DNA of 58,254 nucleotides from Lacticaseibacillus sharpeae JCM 1186 = DSM 20505 (GCF_001436225.1 NZ_AYYO01000016.1:1-58254); one strand, 5' to 3'. Counted from the stretch's first letter, positions 17,056 to 27,154 are shown. Notes: generated by a model not told the origin, from the sequence alone. Made by a program: numbers and translations.

Positions 17056-17697
17056 ATGAATACGTGGAACTTAATTGGGATTGGCGCGTGGATTTTACTA
17101 GTACTCTACCTAGTGTTCATCTGCGTCAACATTCGTAATCGCCACATCAAGAACATTGTGGTGCACGGCAAGAAGCGCACGGGCGCGACCGTCGTGATTG
17201 ATATTGTTGAAGTGCTTATTTTCTTCGTCGTTGGTTACGGTCTCTTCTACGCGGCCTGGATGCGGCCCGTTGACTACACGGCCACGGACCAGGTGACGGT
17301 CAAGCATGAATACGGGCCACTCGTGATGCAGACGGACGAGGATCAGGCGTACTACGTGATTGTGCAGGGGACTAGCAGCAACACCCCAAGCAAGCGGTAC
17401 ACGTACTGGTCTGAAGGCTCGAAGATTCAGGTCAGCAGCCACAACGCCATCATTAATTCAGATGCATCCTACCTGCCAATGCGTGCGGCTTCGTACCCGT
17501 GGAGCAAGAAACAGCTGAAGGAACTGAAGAAGCTGGACAAGACGAGTGACCACGCCTATGCCGCGACCATCAGCGCCAAGTACAAGGACACGTTCTTGAA
17601 CGGACTGGGGATGCACGCCGGCAAGGCTGCAGGTTCCTTCACCATCATCCGGATTCCGAACGATTCATTGATTAATGTGCAACCATTGAGTAACTAA
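17056..17697 (+). CDS. LVIS_2131-like lactobacillus membrane protein
   Basis: A 213-residue protein with two N-terminal membrane helices: residues 5-25 (LIGIGAWILLVLYLVFI) and 49-68 (VIDIVEVLIFFVVGYGLFYAA). They flank a basic cytoplasmic loop (RNRHIKNIVVHGKKR). The rest, about 145 residues, lies outside and starts at MRPVDYTA. It fits a small lactobacillus-only family annotated as LVIS_2131-like, with no known function. GGAG a few bases upstream supports the ATG. It follows nox by 45 bases and shares its terminator, so cotranscription is likely. No catalytic motif is visible. Confidence 0.75.
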   Translation: MNTWNLIGIGAWILLVLYLVFICVNIRNRHIKNIVVHGKKRTGATVVIDIVEVLIFFVVGYGLFYAAWMRPVDYTATDQVTVKHEYGPLVMQTDEDQAYYVIVQGTSSNTPSKRYTYWSEGSKIQVSSHNAIINSDASYLPMRAASYPWSKKQLKELKKLDKTSDHAYAATISAKYKDTFLNGLGMHAGKAAGSFTIIRIPNDSLINVQPLSN

Positions 17698-17702
17698 ACT
17701 AA

Positions 17703-17739
17703 AAAAATCGCCCTGAGCATGCAGCTCGGGGCGATTTTT
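17703..17739. terminator. bidirectional terminator between convergent genes
   Basis: AAAATCGCCC pairs with GGGCGATTTT, with an inner GAGC/GCTC. A runs on one side and T runs on the other let it serve both directions. Confidence 0.9.
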
Positions 17740-17749
17740 GGTTTGCAGC

Positions 17750-17956
17750 TTACTTACCAGTTGGCTTGTGTGCCATGTAAGCTTCCAGACTGCCAAGAAC
17801 TTCGGCGTCCGCGGTTTCTTTCATGGCCTTGATGTTGTGGATGTGTTCCACGGACACGTGGCTGTTCAGCGCCATTTCGGCGTCCGTCAGGTTGTTCTTC
17901 CGCTGGAACTCGACGATTGCGTGTGCGATTTCACTTAACTGATCATACTGACTCAA
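17750..17956 (-). CDS. small helix-turn-helix-like protein (LBP_cg2779-like)
   Basis: A protein of about 68 residues. The core EFQRKNNLTDAEMALNSHVS followed by VEHIHNIKAM looks like a helix-turn-helix of the Cro/C1 shape and matches a short lactobacillus family annotated LBP_cg2779-like. An ATG at 17971 precedes the frame, but GGAGG lies inside that version, just after the ATG. The same GGAGG is eight bases before TTG at 17956, so TTG is the likelier start (mature start SQYDQLSEIA). A reverse-strand TATAAT near 18016-18021 is the likely -10. DNA binding is inferred from the fold pattern only. Function is unknown. Confidence 0.72.
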   Translation of the reverse strand: MSQYDQLSEIAHAIVEFQRKNNLTDAEMALNSHVSVEHIHNIKAMKETADAEVLGSLEAYMAHKPTGK

Positions 17957-18646
17957 AATGATATCCTCCATTGATAAGCACGTTGCAAGCAAACACGCAC
18001 TATTGATTACGTTAATTATACTAGAAAATTCGGCGCGGAAAAACCATCGCGGCGGATTTTTTGTGGTGGCGATGAATTGGTGCGGTGAATGGTGATTGGT
18101 CTGTTATTAAGTTGGGTGAAAATCGGCAAAAGGATATTCTTTTAAAATAATATGATTGGTTATTCAAATTACAATTTAATTACGCCACAGAGCGATTTTG
18201 CGAAAATCACAAACAATATCTTGGGGGTGGTATAGGCCACTTACTACAGCTAGTGTACTACCATTTACGTGGTTATAATTGGGTCCAAAAAATGCTTATT
18301 GTACCACGCTGGACGCGTGTTTTTTCTGCAGGAACAAAAAACTAATTTTATAATTTATGTTGATTTGTATAGCCGCCTTTACTATAGTTAACCCCGTTAC
18401 ATTGGCAATAATTTGCGCAAACAGACAATAACAAGCCGCAAGCGATTTGTGTGACGTTAATGTTATTGGTACTGCTTGCAAATTTATACATTTTCTTCAC
18501 GGGAAATGTGTAATTAATCAGCCGATTTAAGACAAGTGCCGGCAACTTGGTCCTTACTGGGGGGCGAAGATCGAGCGCGGATGGAACACCATCGTGCCGG
18601 TGCTGATTACGGAGTGTATGTTGGTATTTTTTGGAGGAAAACCAAC
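17957..18646. other. AT-rich gap upstream of the giant adhesin
   Basis: There is no convincing gene in these 690 bases. Visible elements are a forward TATAAT at 18274-18279 and, shortly after, a small hairpin CACGC-N5-GCGTG plus six T (18305-18325), which would end transcription before the adhesin gene. A second promoter closer to the gene is therefore expected but not identified. Confidence 0.4.
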
Positions 18647-21600
18647 ATGAAGCAAATCACGAAATGGTTCAACCCGGTGATGCTCGTAGTCATTCTGCTG
18701 CCGTTTTTCCAGTACTTCGCGACTGGGGTGCAGACGGTTATGGCGGAGCCGACGGATATTGCGTTAAATCGTGACATCACAACCATTGACGGTAATGAGG
18801 ATTTGAAGACCGCGGCAGACGGGTCGAAGACAATCCTTGATTCTGCAATCACTGACCCCGATTCTAGCGTTAAGGTGGGTCAGGCGATTGGACTGCAGTA
18901 TACATGGTCACTGCCTGAATCTGTGCGTAAAAGTATCCAGGAAGGCGACTACTTTAAATTTAAGTTGCCGGCCAACTTTGACGCCAGTGGTATGCACAAC
19001 CTCGACATTACTGATTCCAAAAATCACCAATCTCTCGGGACGGTTGAATTCGACGGCTCAGACACGGCCATCATGGTCTTTCATAAGCTGACAATCGGTA
19101 ATGTTTCTGGGAACATCACGATGCACGGGATTGCAGTCCGGGCTGACGGTGCGGACAACACCGCTAGTGATATTCCTTTCGTCGCTAATGACGATAAAAA
19201 ATTCCCACCCGTTGAAGTGGAAAACGGGACGGATTTAAGCAAGAGTCACGGCAGCATCACGTACAACAGCGATGGTACTAAGGCTGACGTTGCCTGGACC
19301 ATCACTTTAAACAGTAATGCGAACAAGCTTGTCGGTGAAAACAACGACAAAGCAGCTGACTTAGCTGATACACTGCCAAAGGGTGTCAGTGATATTAGTG
19401 ACCTTAAAATTACGGCGTACAAGCTGCAGCCAGATGGCTCATTCGCAGAGGATTCTGCCAACGAAGGACTGCTGTACAAAAAATCGATTGATGATAAGGA
19501 CGGCAATAAAGTTGTCCACTTTGCTGTTAAGCAAGATACTAACGATCAATTTAAGGTGGAATACACAACCACGGTTGACCTTGATGGCTTAAAAACTGAA
19601 ACCAGCGGAAATGTCATCAATGGGGGCAATGCCACTTCTACAACGAACAGCGCTGTATTAAACAATAACGGCAACGAACCAGATACAGAAACTGATACGG
19701 CAACTCCTGGGTTCAAGGCTAGCTTGCAAAAGACTAGTGCTTCCTTCAATAAACAGACTGGTTTGATTGAATGGCACGTTGACCTGAACAAGCAAGGCGA
19801 CGGCCAGATTACTGCTGGCACGACGATTACTGACACGCTGGGCAACGGCCAGACACTTTATAATCAAGACGGTCAGAGTGAACTTTCTGACGACCAGGTG
19901 AAGAAGCTTGCCGGTGATGACTGGACTGTCAGTCAGGATGGTAACAAGTACACAATTACCGCAAACAAGAATGATGCTAAGAACATCAACATGGTTTACT
20001 ACACCAAGCCTAAGGAAGGCTACGATGCGGCCAACTACGACAAGGCTACTTTCGATAAGAACACCAACGACATTAGTTGGGGTGGACAAAAGGTAACTGT
20101 GCCACCAGCCGAGCCAAGTACCCCCGACAATCCTGGTGACGGGAACAACAATGGTAACGGCCAGGGGCAGAACAACCCTGGAGAAACGCCTAAGCCAACG
20201 ATTGACAAGAACGGTAAGGCTTCTGCATATGAACTAAACGGTTCTGATCAGCGGCTAGTTAATAACTGGCAAATCGTTGTTAATCCTGAACACGCGAACG
20301 TTAAGAACCTGGTCATTACTGACACCATGACGGATGGCCTGACGCTACTAATCGATGATAATCACAAGTTCGTTGTGACGGCTGACGAAAATGGCGACGG
20401 CGACGCGCAAACACTTAGTTCATCGGACTACACGCTGACGAAGGCTGAGGGTGACCATGGGTTCACGCTCGACTTGAAAGACTGGACCGCTAAGAGCGAT
20501 AACAACGCGAATAGTACAGTCACGGTTCAGTACAAGACGGTTCAGACCAAAAAGGATGATCAGAAGAATAGTTCCAGCTTTACTAGTGATAGTGGTAATG
20601 GCGACAAGAACGATGTGCCACCAGCAGGCATCTCCGGATTTGGGATGAACAAATACACTGACGGTGGGTTCAACAAGACTGACGGGACGATTAAATGGCA
20701 CATTAACTTCAACGGCGAGCATAAGTTACTGGCCAGCGATGGCGTGCTTCTCGACCCGTTACCAGTTGGTTGGAGTTTGTTGGACAAAGATGGCAATTCA
20801 GTTCAGCCTGATGGTGACGTTAATGGCGCCATCACGGTGCGTGATGGCAATAATAAAGACGTTGACGTTAAAATCTCGTACGTTAAGACTGTACCAGACG
20901 ATGTGTTGAGTAAGTTTGTGCCATCGAATGACCGGCATCAATTACCAACGAAAGACAATATCAAAAATGGTGCCATCATGATTACCGGATTTGATCCTTC
21001 CGATAATCAAAACTACGACATTGTATACACCACCAAGCTAACCAATGATGGTAATGAGACCAGCGACATTATGCACCAAGTTACCAACACCGCTTATTAT
21101 GAAGACTCGCGTTATGGGACAGTTAGTGACTATCAAGACGAGAACCTCTTTACTGATCAGGATATGTTGGACAAGTCTGGTATTCTCTTAAATGACGCTG
21201 GCGCGCAGGTTTCTGGTGCACAGACCAAGACCGCCACGCACGCAAAATACACCGTTACTGTGCACCCAGCACCAGGAGACTTTGTTTTAAAGAACAACAC
21301 GGTAACCGACACGTTTGGTTCTAACGTCATTTTTGATAATACTGAACTTGGCCTTACTGATGACGTTTCACCTAGTGACTACCCGGATGAATTCACGGTT
21401 AAGCTTGCTGACGGTACTGAATTGAAGCGGGTATCCTTAGATGATGCGCCAACGCAACAGGATACTGATATTGCGACTCCAACGTACAGCGTTGATAAGC
21501 ATCAGCAAGGTTTCACGTTGACCTTTAACGGAAAAGTTAGTCAGGCTGTTACCATAACGTACACGACCACATTGCGGTATACTGCTGCTGAAGCGCTGGC

Positions 21601-24600
21601 TGGTGGTTACACGCCAACGAACACGGCTAAACTGACCGGGAACTACACGACTGGTGATGTAAATGGCCAGATTGAGAGTGTCGACCTGAAAGATGGCGAT
21701 GCGAATGGTAGTGGTGAGTTAGGCAGTCTGCACATCGTTAAGACAGGTCCTGATGGCGAGGCACTTAAAGACGCAGAGTTCGAATTGTTTGATAGCGAGG
21801 GTCACTCCATTGCGACCAAGACAACTGACGAAAACGGACGGGCTGACTTCGAAAACCTTGACCTTGACCCAGGTAAATTCAAGTTGGTTGAGAACAAGGC
21901 GCCTGCTGGCTATCAGAAGGTGGCACCGCAGACGGTTACCGTTGTGCCGGGTGCGGATGCGTCGGAAAACACGGTTACCGTTAAGGATCCTAAGATTGCA
22001 ACAACAACGCTTAAAGGCCAAAAGACCTGGGCTGACAATAATGACGAATATGGTTTGCGGCCAGGTAGCATTACCGTAGATTTGCTTGATAACAACGACA
22101 AGGTTGTTGATACCAAGACCGTTACTGCTCAGGATAACTGGCAGTATGAGTTCACTGATTTGCCAACACAGGACAGCGATGGCAACGATATTACGTACAC
22201 AGTCGAGGAAGAGCCGGTAGAACATTACACGGCTGCGTATGATGACCAAAACAACATTACGAACACGCCAAACATAACCGATATTTCCGGGACCAAGACG
22301 TGGGACGATGCGAATAACAAAGAAGGTTTACGGCCAAGCAGCATTACTGTAAACCTACTTGCCAATGGGACCCTACTGTTCAGCAAGGACGTGACGCCAG
22401 ATAAGGATGGCAACTGGAAGTACGATTTTGGTAAGCAGCCAACAGCCGATAAAGATGGCAATCCAATTACCTATACCGTTAAAGAAGCTGAAGTAGCTGG
22501 TTACACTAGCAAAGTTGATGGCTACAACATCACGAACTCGCGTACGCCGGAAACTACCGAAGTCTCTGGTACCAAGACCTGGGACGACAATGACAACCAG
22601 GACGGCGCTCGTCCTACCAGCATCACCGTTAAGCTGCTCGCTAACGGCACTGAAGTTAAGTCCAAGAAGGTGACTGCCGCCGACAAGTGGCAGTACAGCT
22701 TCGACAACCTGCCAGTCTACAAGGACGGGCAGAAGATTGCTTATACAATTGGTGAAGATACTGTTGACGGATATACCAGCAAGACGACCAACTTTGACTT
22801 GACCAACACCCACACGCCTGATGTCACGACGATATCGGGTACCAAGACCTGGGACGACAAGGACGACCAGGACGGCAAGCGTCCAGCCGAGATTACGGTT
22901 AACTTGCTTGCAGATGGCAAGCAAGTTGCTAGCAAGCAGGTATCGAAGGCCGATGACTGGAAGTACACTTTCACTGATCAGCCTAAATATGCAAACGGCA
23001 AAGAAATTGTGTACACAGTTAGTGAAGGCGACGTTGATGGTTATACCAGCAAGACGACCGGCTTTGACCTGACCAACACCCACACGCCTGAAACAACCAA
23101 TGTTGAAGGTAAGAAGACCTGGGATGACAACGACAATCAGGACGGCAAGCGTCCCGCAAGTATTGAAGTACACCTCCTGAAGAATGATAAGGAAATTGAT
23201 AAAAAGACAGTTACCGCAAAAGATAACTGGCAGTACAGTTTCACCGATTTACCTAAGTACGAAAATGGTAAGGAGATTAACTACACCATCAGCGAAACAA
23301 AGGTTGCTGGCTATGAAACGACAGTTAATGGTTACGACTTGACCAACAGTTACACACCAGCGAAGACCGAATTTTCCGGAAGTAAAACCTGGGATGACGG
23401 GAATAACCAAGATGGTAACCGTCCAGACAGCATCACCGTTTACCTCCTCGCAAATGGGGACAAGGTACAGTCGCAGCAAGTTACTGCCGCAAACAACTGG
23501 CAATACAGCTTTACTAATCTGGATGAATTCAAAAACGGGCAGAAGATTGACTACTCCGTTGATGAAGATGCGCCAGCCGGTTATATCAAGACTATTAAAG
23601 ATCACGACATCACTAATGCCTACAAACCCGCAGAAACGCAGGTTGAAGGGAACAAGTTTTGGAATGACGGTAACGACCAGGATGGTAAGCGGCCAACAAG
23701 CATCACCGTTAACCTGATTGCCGATGGTGTGAAGATTAAAAGCCAGACCGTGACAAAGGCTAACAACTGGCAGTACAACTTCACCGGCTTGCCGAAGAAT
23801 GCGAACGGCCACCCAATCACGTACACCATCGAGGAAGTTCCGGTGCCTGGTTACACCACCTCAATTCAGGGATACAACCTCACCAACACCTACACCCCAG
23901 AAACGACGCAGGTGTCCGGCACCAAGACCTGGAAAGACGCCAACAACCAAGACGGCAAGCGGCCAAGCAGTATCACCGTTAAGCTGCTCGCTAACGGCAC
24001 TGAAGTTAAGTCCAAGAAGGTGACTGCCGCCGACAAGTGGCAGTACAGCTTCGATAACTTGCCAGTCTACAACGACGGGCAGCAGATTGCTTATACAATC
24101 GATGAAGATGACGTTGCTGGCTACGATAAGCAGGTTTCCGGCGACGACCTGATCAACACCCACACGCCTGCCACCACGCAGGTTACGGGGACGAAGACTT
24201 GGGACGACGCCAACAACCAAGACGGTATTCGCCCAACAAGCATCGACGTTGAGCTGCTGAAGAACGGGCAGGAATTCAAACACCAGACCGTGACGCAGGC
24301 AGACAACTGGAAGTACAGCTTCACTGACCTGCCGCAGTATGAAGATGGCAAGGAAATCAATTACACCATCGCCGAAGCTAAGGTCGATGGTTACAAGACA
24401 AACATCAATGGGACTGACTTGACCAACAGTCACACCCCGGCCACGACCGAGATTTCTGGGCACAAGACCTGGGATGACGCGGACGACCAGGACGGCAAGC
24501 GGCCAAGCAGCATCACCGTGAACCTGTTCGCTGATGGCAAGCAGGTGCAGAGCAAGAAGGTTACCGCCAGCGACAACTGGCAGTACAGCTTCACCAACCT

Positions 24601-26329
24601 GGACGAGTACAAAGATGGCGTGAAGATTAACTACACCATCGATGAAGACAGCCCAGCCGGCTACATCAAGACCATCAAGGGCACCGACCTGACCAACAGC
24701 TACCGGCCTGAAGAAACACAGGTTGAAGGCTACAAGGTCTGGAACGACGCGAACGACCAGGACGGCAAGCGGCCAAGCAGCATCACCGTGAACCTGCTGG
24801 CTAACGGTAAGCAGGTTCAGAGCAAGACCGTGACGGCCAAGGACGACTGGCGCTACAACTTCACCGGCCTGCCGAAGAACGACCACGGCAAGAAGATTGT
24901 CTACACAATCGATGAAGCTAGTGTGGCCGGCTACAGCAAGAAGATTTCTGGCTACGACCTGACCAACACGCACCAGCCGGCAACGACCAAGGTGACGGGG
25001 ACCAAGACGTGGAACGACGCCAACAACCAGGACGGCAAGCGCCCGGGCAGCATCACCGTTTACCTGCTCGCTAACGGCCAGAAAGTACAGAGCAAGCAAG
25101 TATCTGCCAGTGATAACTGGCAGTACAGCTTCACGAACCTGCCACAGTACGCAAACGGCAAGCAGATCAACTACAGCATCGATGAAAGTGATGTTGCTGG
25201 TTACGCCAAGAGCGTGAACGGCACCAACCTGACGAACACGCACACCCCAGATCTGGTCGCCGTTACGGGGACCAAGACGTGGAACGACGCGGCTAACCAG
25301 GATGGCATGCGGCCGGATAGCATCACCGTCACCCTGCTGGCGAACGGTAAGGCCGTACAGACCCGCACCGTTTCGGCGGCCACGAACTGGCAGTACAATT
25401 TCACCAGCTTACCGAAGTACGCAGACGGCAAAGCAATCAGCTACACGGTTGATGAAAATGCGGTTGCGGGCTACACCAAGTCCGTCAGCGGGTATGACCT
25501 CACCAACACGCACACGCCAGAAACAACGACGATTGCGGGTACCAAGACCTGGAACGACAACAACGACCAGGACGGCAAACGGCCAGAGAGCATCACGGTG
25601 CGGCTGCTGGCGAACGGCGTTGAAGCTGCCAGCAAGACGGTCACTGCGGCCGACAACTGGCAGTACAACTTCACCGACCTGCCGAAGTACGATGACGGCA
25701 AGGCGATTGTCTACACGGTTGCCGAAGACGCGGTTGCCGGGTACACGACGACCACCGATGGCGACAACTTGACGAACACGCACACGCCAGAAGTGACGGC
25801 GGTTGCCGGGACCAAGACGTGGCTTGATGATGACGACACGTACGGCATGCGGCCAGAGAGCATCACGGTGCACCTGCTGGCAAACGGGAAGACCGTTGCC
25901 ACAAAGGAAGTCACTGCCGATGACAACTGGCAGTACAGCTTCACGAACCTGCCTGTCTTTGCTAACGGTAAGCAGATTGTTTACACCATCAGTGAAGACG
26001 AGGTTGATGGTTACACGAGCAGCGTGGATGGTTACGACTTAACGAACACCATCCTGCCGTTCCCACCATTGCCAAACACGTTCGGCAATGTGCCACCAAC
26101 TGGTCCGCACACGCCAAACCAGCCGAATAAGCCAAACAAACCAAACCAGCCGAAGACGCCGCACACACCTGGCCAGCCAGGTAACGGCGGCCACCTGCCA
26201 GATACATTTGGTGGGTTGCCCCAGACTGGTGACGCTAATAATCAGTGGGTACTGACGCTGCTGGGTGCGGGGATGCTCGTGACCCTGCTGGCAGTTGCAC
26301 TGCGCAAGCGCGAAGAATTCAAGGCTTAA
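18647..26329 (+). CDS. giant LPxTG adhesin with SpaA-like domain and 15 Cna_B repeats
   Basis: A 2,560-residue wall-anchored protein. GGAGG ten bases upstream sets the ATG. A signal peptide (residues 1-33, ending TVMA) is followed by about 1,000 residues of collagen-binding/Ig-like adhesin modules with an Asn/Gly/Pro-rich linker near residue 500. A SpaA-like domain starts near residue 1025 (GSLHIVKTGPDGE, ending NKAPAGYQKVAP). Fifteen Cna_B modules of about 85-90 residues run from about 1,118 to 2,468. Each shows the intramolecular isopeptide trio: Lys in GTKTW, Glu in YTIDE-like, and Asn in LTNTHTP-like. The end is a Pro-rich wall-spanning part, LPQTGD near residue 2524, a membrane helix and KREEFKA. 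Its role is adhesion to host or matrix; the N-terminal ligand is unknown. Modules 5-6-7 resemble 9-10-11. Confidence 0.95.
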   Translation: MKQITKWFNPVMLVVILLPFFQYFATGVQTVMAEPTDIALNRDITTIDGNEDLKTAADGSKTILDSAITDPDSSVKVGQAIGLQYTWSLPESVRKSIQEGDYFKFKLPANFDASGMHNLDITDSKNHQSLGTVEFDGSDTAIMVFHKLTIGNVSGNITMHGIAVRADGADNTASDIPFVANDDKKFPPVEVENGTDLSKSHGSITYNSDGTKADVAWTITLNSNANKLVGENNDKAADLADTLPKGVSDISDLKITAYKLQPDGSFAEDSANEGLLYKKSIDDKDGNKVVHFAVKQDTNDQFKVEYTTTVDLDGLKTETSGNVINGGNATSTTNSAVLNNNGNEPDTETDTATPGFKASLQKTSASFNKQTGLIEWHVDLNKQGDGQITAGTTITDTLGNGQTLYNQDGQSELSDDQVKKLAGDDWTVSQDGNKYTITANKNDAKNINMVYYTKPKEGYDAANYDKATFDKNTNDISWGGQKVTVPPAEPSTPDNPGDGNNNGNGQGQNNPGETPKPTIDKNGKASAYELNGSDQRLVNNWQIVVNPEHANVKNLVITDTMTDGLTLLIDDNHKFVVTADENGDGDAQTLSSSDYTLTKAEGDHGFTLDLKDWTAKSDNNANSTVTVQYKTVQTKKDDQKNSSSFTSDSGNGDKNDVPPAGISGFGMNKYTDGGFNKTDGTIKWHINFNGEHKLLASDGVLLDPLPVGWSLLDKDGNSVQPDGDVNGAITVRDGNNKDVDVKISYVKTVPDDVLSKFVPSNDRHQLPTKDNIKNGAIMITGFDPSDNQNYDIVYTTKLTNDGNETSDIMHQVTNTAYYEDSRYGTVSDYQDENLFTDQDMLDKSGILLNDAGAQVSGAQTKTATHAKYTVTVHPAPGDFVLKNNTVTDTFGSNVIFDNTELGLTDDVSPSDYPDEFTVKLADGTELKRVSLDDAPTQQDTDIATPTYSVDKHQQGFTLTFNGKVSQAVTITYTTTLRYTAAEALAGGYTPTNTAKLTGNYTTGDVNGQIESVDLKDGDANGSGELGSLHIVKTGPDGEALKDAEFELFDSEGHSIATKTTDENGRADFENLDLDPGKFKLVENKAPAGYQKVAPQTVTVVPGADASENTVTVKDPKIATTTLKGQKTWADNNDEYGLRPGSITVDLLDNNDKVVDTKTVTAQDNWQYEFTDLPTQDSDGNDITYTVEEEPVEHYTAAYDDQNNITNTPNITDISGTKTWDDANNKEGLRPSSITVNLLANGTLLFSKDVTPDKDGNWKYDFGKQPTADKDGNPITYTVKEAEVAGYTSKVDGYNITNSRTPETTEVSGTKTWDDNDNQDGARPTSITVKLLANGTEVKSKKVTAADKWQYSFDNLPVYKDGQKIAYTIGEDTVDGYTSKTTNFDLTNTHTPDVTTISGTKTWDDKDDQDGKRPAEITVNLLADGKQVASKQVSKADDWKYTFTDQPKYANGKEIVYTVSEGDVDGYTSKTTGFDLTNTHTPETTNVEGKKTWDDNDNQDGKRPASIEVHLLKNDKEIDKKTVTAKDNWQYSFTDLPKYENGKEINYTISETKVAGYETTVNGYDLTNSYTPAKTEFSGSKTWDDGNNQDGNRPDSITVYLLANGDKVQSQQVTAANNWQYSFTNLDEFKNGQKIDYSVDEDAPAGYIKTIKDHDITNAYKPAETQVEGNKFWNDGNDQDGKRPTSITVNLIADGVKIKSQTVTKANNWQYNFTGLPKNANGHPITYTIEEVPVPGYTTSIQGYNLTNTYTPETTQVSGTKTWKDANNQDGKRPSSITVKLLANGTEVKSKKVTAADKWQYSFDNLPVYNDGQQIAYTIDEDDVAGYDKQVSGDDLINTHTPATTQVTGTKTWDDANNQDGIRPTSIDVELLKNGQEFKHQTVTQADNWKYSFTDLPQYEDGKEINYTIAEAKVDGYKTNINGTDLTNSHTPATTEISGHKTWDDADDQDGKRPSSITVNLFADGKQVQSKKVTASDNWQYSFTNLDEYKDGVKINYTIDEDSPAGYIKTIKGTDLTNSYRPEETQVEGYKVWNDANDQDGKRPSSITVNLLANGKQVQSKTVTAKDDWRYNFTGLPKNDHGKKIVYTIDEASVAGYSKKISGYDLTNTHQPATTKVTGTKTWNDANNQDGKRPGSITVYLLANGQKVQSKQVSASDNWQYSFTNLPQYANGKQINYSIDESDVAGYAKSVNGTNLTNTHTPDLVAVTGTKTWNDAANQDGMRPDSITVTLLANGKAVQTRTVSAATNWQYNFTSLPKYADGKAISYTVDENAVAGYTKSVSGYDLTNTHTPETTTIAGTKTWNDNNDQDGKRPESITVRLLANGVEAASKTVTAADNWQYNFTDLPKYDDGKAIVYTVAEDAVAGYTTTTDGDNLTNTHTPEVTAVAGTKTWLDDDDTYGMRPESITVHLLANGKTVATKEVTADDNWQYSFTNLPVFANGKQIVYTISEDEVDGYTSSVDGYDLTNTILPFPPLPNTFGNVPPTGPHTPNQPNKPNKPNQPKTPHTPGQPGNGGHLPDTFGGLPQTGDANNQWVLTLLGAGMLVTLLAVALRKREEFKA
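21991..26060 (+). repeat. array of 15 tandem Cna_B-encoding repeats
   Basis: Units of about 252-267 bases, each encoding one Cna_B module starting with a TKTWxD-like motif. Modules 3 and 8 share an identical 83-base block (22622-22704 and 23972-24054, offset 1,350 bases). The later units are more GC-rich than the earlier ones. Boundaries are approximate. Confidence 0.9.
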
Positions 26330-26334
26330 ACTAA

Positions 26335-26370
26335 AAAACCATTTCGTCTTTGCGGGCGAAATGGTTTTTT
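26335..26370 (+). terminator. terminator after the adhesin
   Basis: AAAACCATTTCG pairs with CGAAATGGTTTT, followed by T. Confidence 0.93.
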
Positions 26371-26459
26371 GTATGTAGGACTATCGGCGGATGGCAACAG
26401 CCGCGATTTGCGGCATAATATATGTAATGAGTCATCTGGAAACAAAGGGGGATGTTGCC

Positions 26460-26936
26460 ATGGTTTTTACAATTGTTATCGGTTTGTGGCTCATCGCCTC
26501 CATCATCAATGGGTGGCGACGCGGGCTACTCTCCACGGTCATCACGCTGGTCTCTAGCGTTGTGCTGTGGGTCGCGGCCTTCTTCATGTACCGGCCGCTG
26601 GCAGAAACCATCAGTAACACGACGAATCCTGGCTTAGGCAGTCGGATTCTGGCGTTCTTCCTGATTGTGCTTCTCGGCCACATCGCCTTTAACCTACTGG
26701 CCGCACTGGCCCGGAGCATCACGTGGATTCCGGGCATCAAGCAGGTCAACAGCATTGGCGGCGCGATTGTGGCCGGACTGCTGAACTACGGACTGATTTT
26801 CATCACGCTGACGATTCTGCTCATGACCCAAAGCGTGTGGGTTGAGCAGCAGTACGAAAGTTCCAAGACGGCGCAGTTCATCGCGACGAACATGCCGCTC
26901 GTGAACGCCAACAAGATTCAGAATTGGCTTGAGTAA
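26460..26936 (+). CDS. cvpA: CvpA-family membrane protein
   Basis: A 158-residue protein with four hydrophobic segments, of the CvpA (colicin V production) family. It starts MVFTIVIGLWLIASIINGWRRG, in which the NGWRRG turn after the first helix is typical of the family. GGAGGG-like AAAGGGGG (26444-26451) lies eight bases before the ATG at 26460; an in-frame ATG further upstream at 26391 has no ribosome site. The molecular role is unclear in Firmicutes; the name comes from an Escherichia coli phenotype. It stands alone between the adhesin terminator and its own hairpin. Confidence 0.88.
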   Translation: MVFTIVIGLWLIASIINGWRRGLLSTVITLVSSVVLWVAAFFMYRPLAETISNTTNPGLGSRILAFFLIVLLGHIAFNLLAALARSITWIPGIKQVNSIGGAIVAGLLNYGLIFITLTILLMTQSVWVEQQYESSKTAQFIATNMPLVNANKIQNWLE

Positions 26937-26944
26937 ACTAAAAA

Positions 26945-26983
26945 GACGTGGAGCAAACACTTAGTTTGCCCGCGCCTTTTTTA
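26945..26983 (+). terminator. terminator after cvpA
   Basis: GCAAAC (26953-26958) pairs with GTTTGC (26964-26969), with further pairing in the flanks, followed by six T. Its end touches the stop of the convergent small gene. Confidence 0.7.
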
Positions 26984-27154
26984 ATGCCGCCACAGGTTGG
27001 CGATTAGCAGTGCCAGCGTGCACCCGAGCGCCGCGCCGGTGATGCCCACCGCGAAGACGTTCGCGAGTTCTTGGTGGAAGAAATAATAGAGCAGGCCGGC
27101 AAGCAGCACTGCAAATAAAGCTAAGCCGAGGTCTTGCCAGATACGTTTGCTCAT
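26981..27154 (-). CDS. 57-residue two-helix membrane protein
   Basis: A short frame encoding a basic start (MSKRIWQD), a hydrophobic segment LGLALFAVLLAGLLYYFF (residues 9-26), a short loop (HQELANVF), and a second segment AVGITGAALGCTLALLIA (residues 35-52) ending NLWRH. Its ATG overlaps the TGA of the upstream gene (ATGA), a standard sign of translational coupling, which makes it believable despite its size. No family is recognised. With the preceding soluble protein it forms a two-gene unit facing cvpA. Confidence 0.65.
   Translation of the reverse strand: MSKRIWQDLGLALFAVLLAGLLYYFFHQELANVFAVGITGAALGCTLALLIANLWRH

Noticed and set aside
23861-25243. 460-codon open frame on the reverse strand opposite the adhesin repeats
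   Set aside because: It is a by-product of the repeated GC-rich Cna_B units; it has no ribosome site and its protein only mirrors the repeats.
21991-26060. Regular repeats as a CRISPR array
   Set aside because: Units are about 255 bases, coding and continuous, with no short repeat-spacer pattern.
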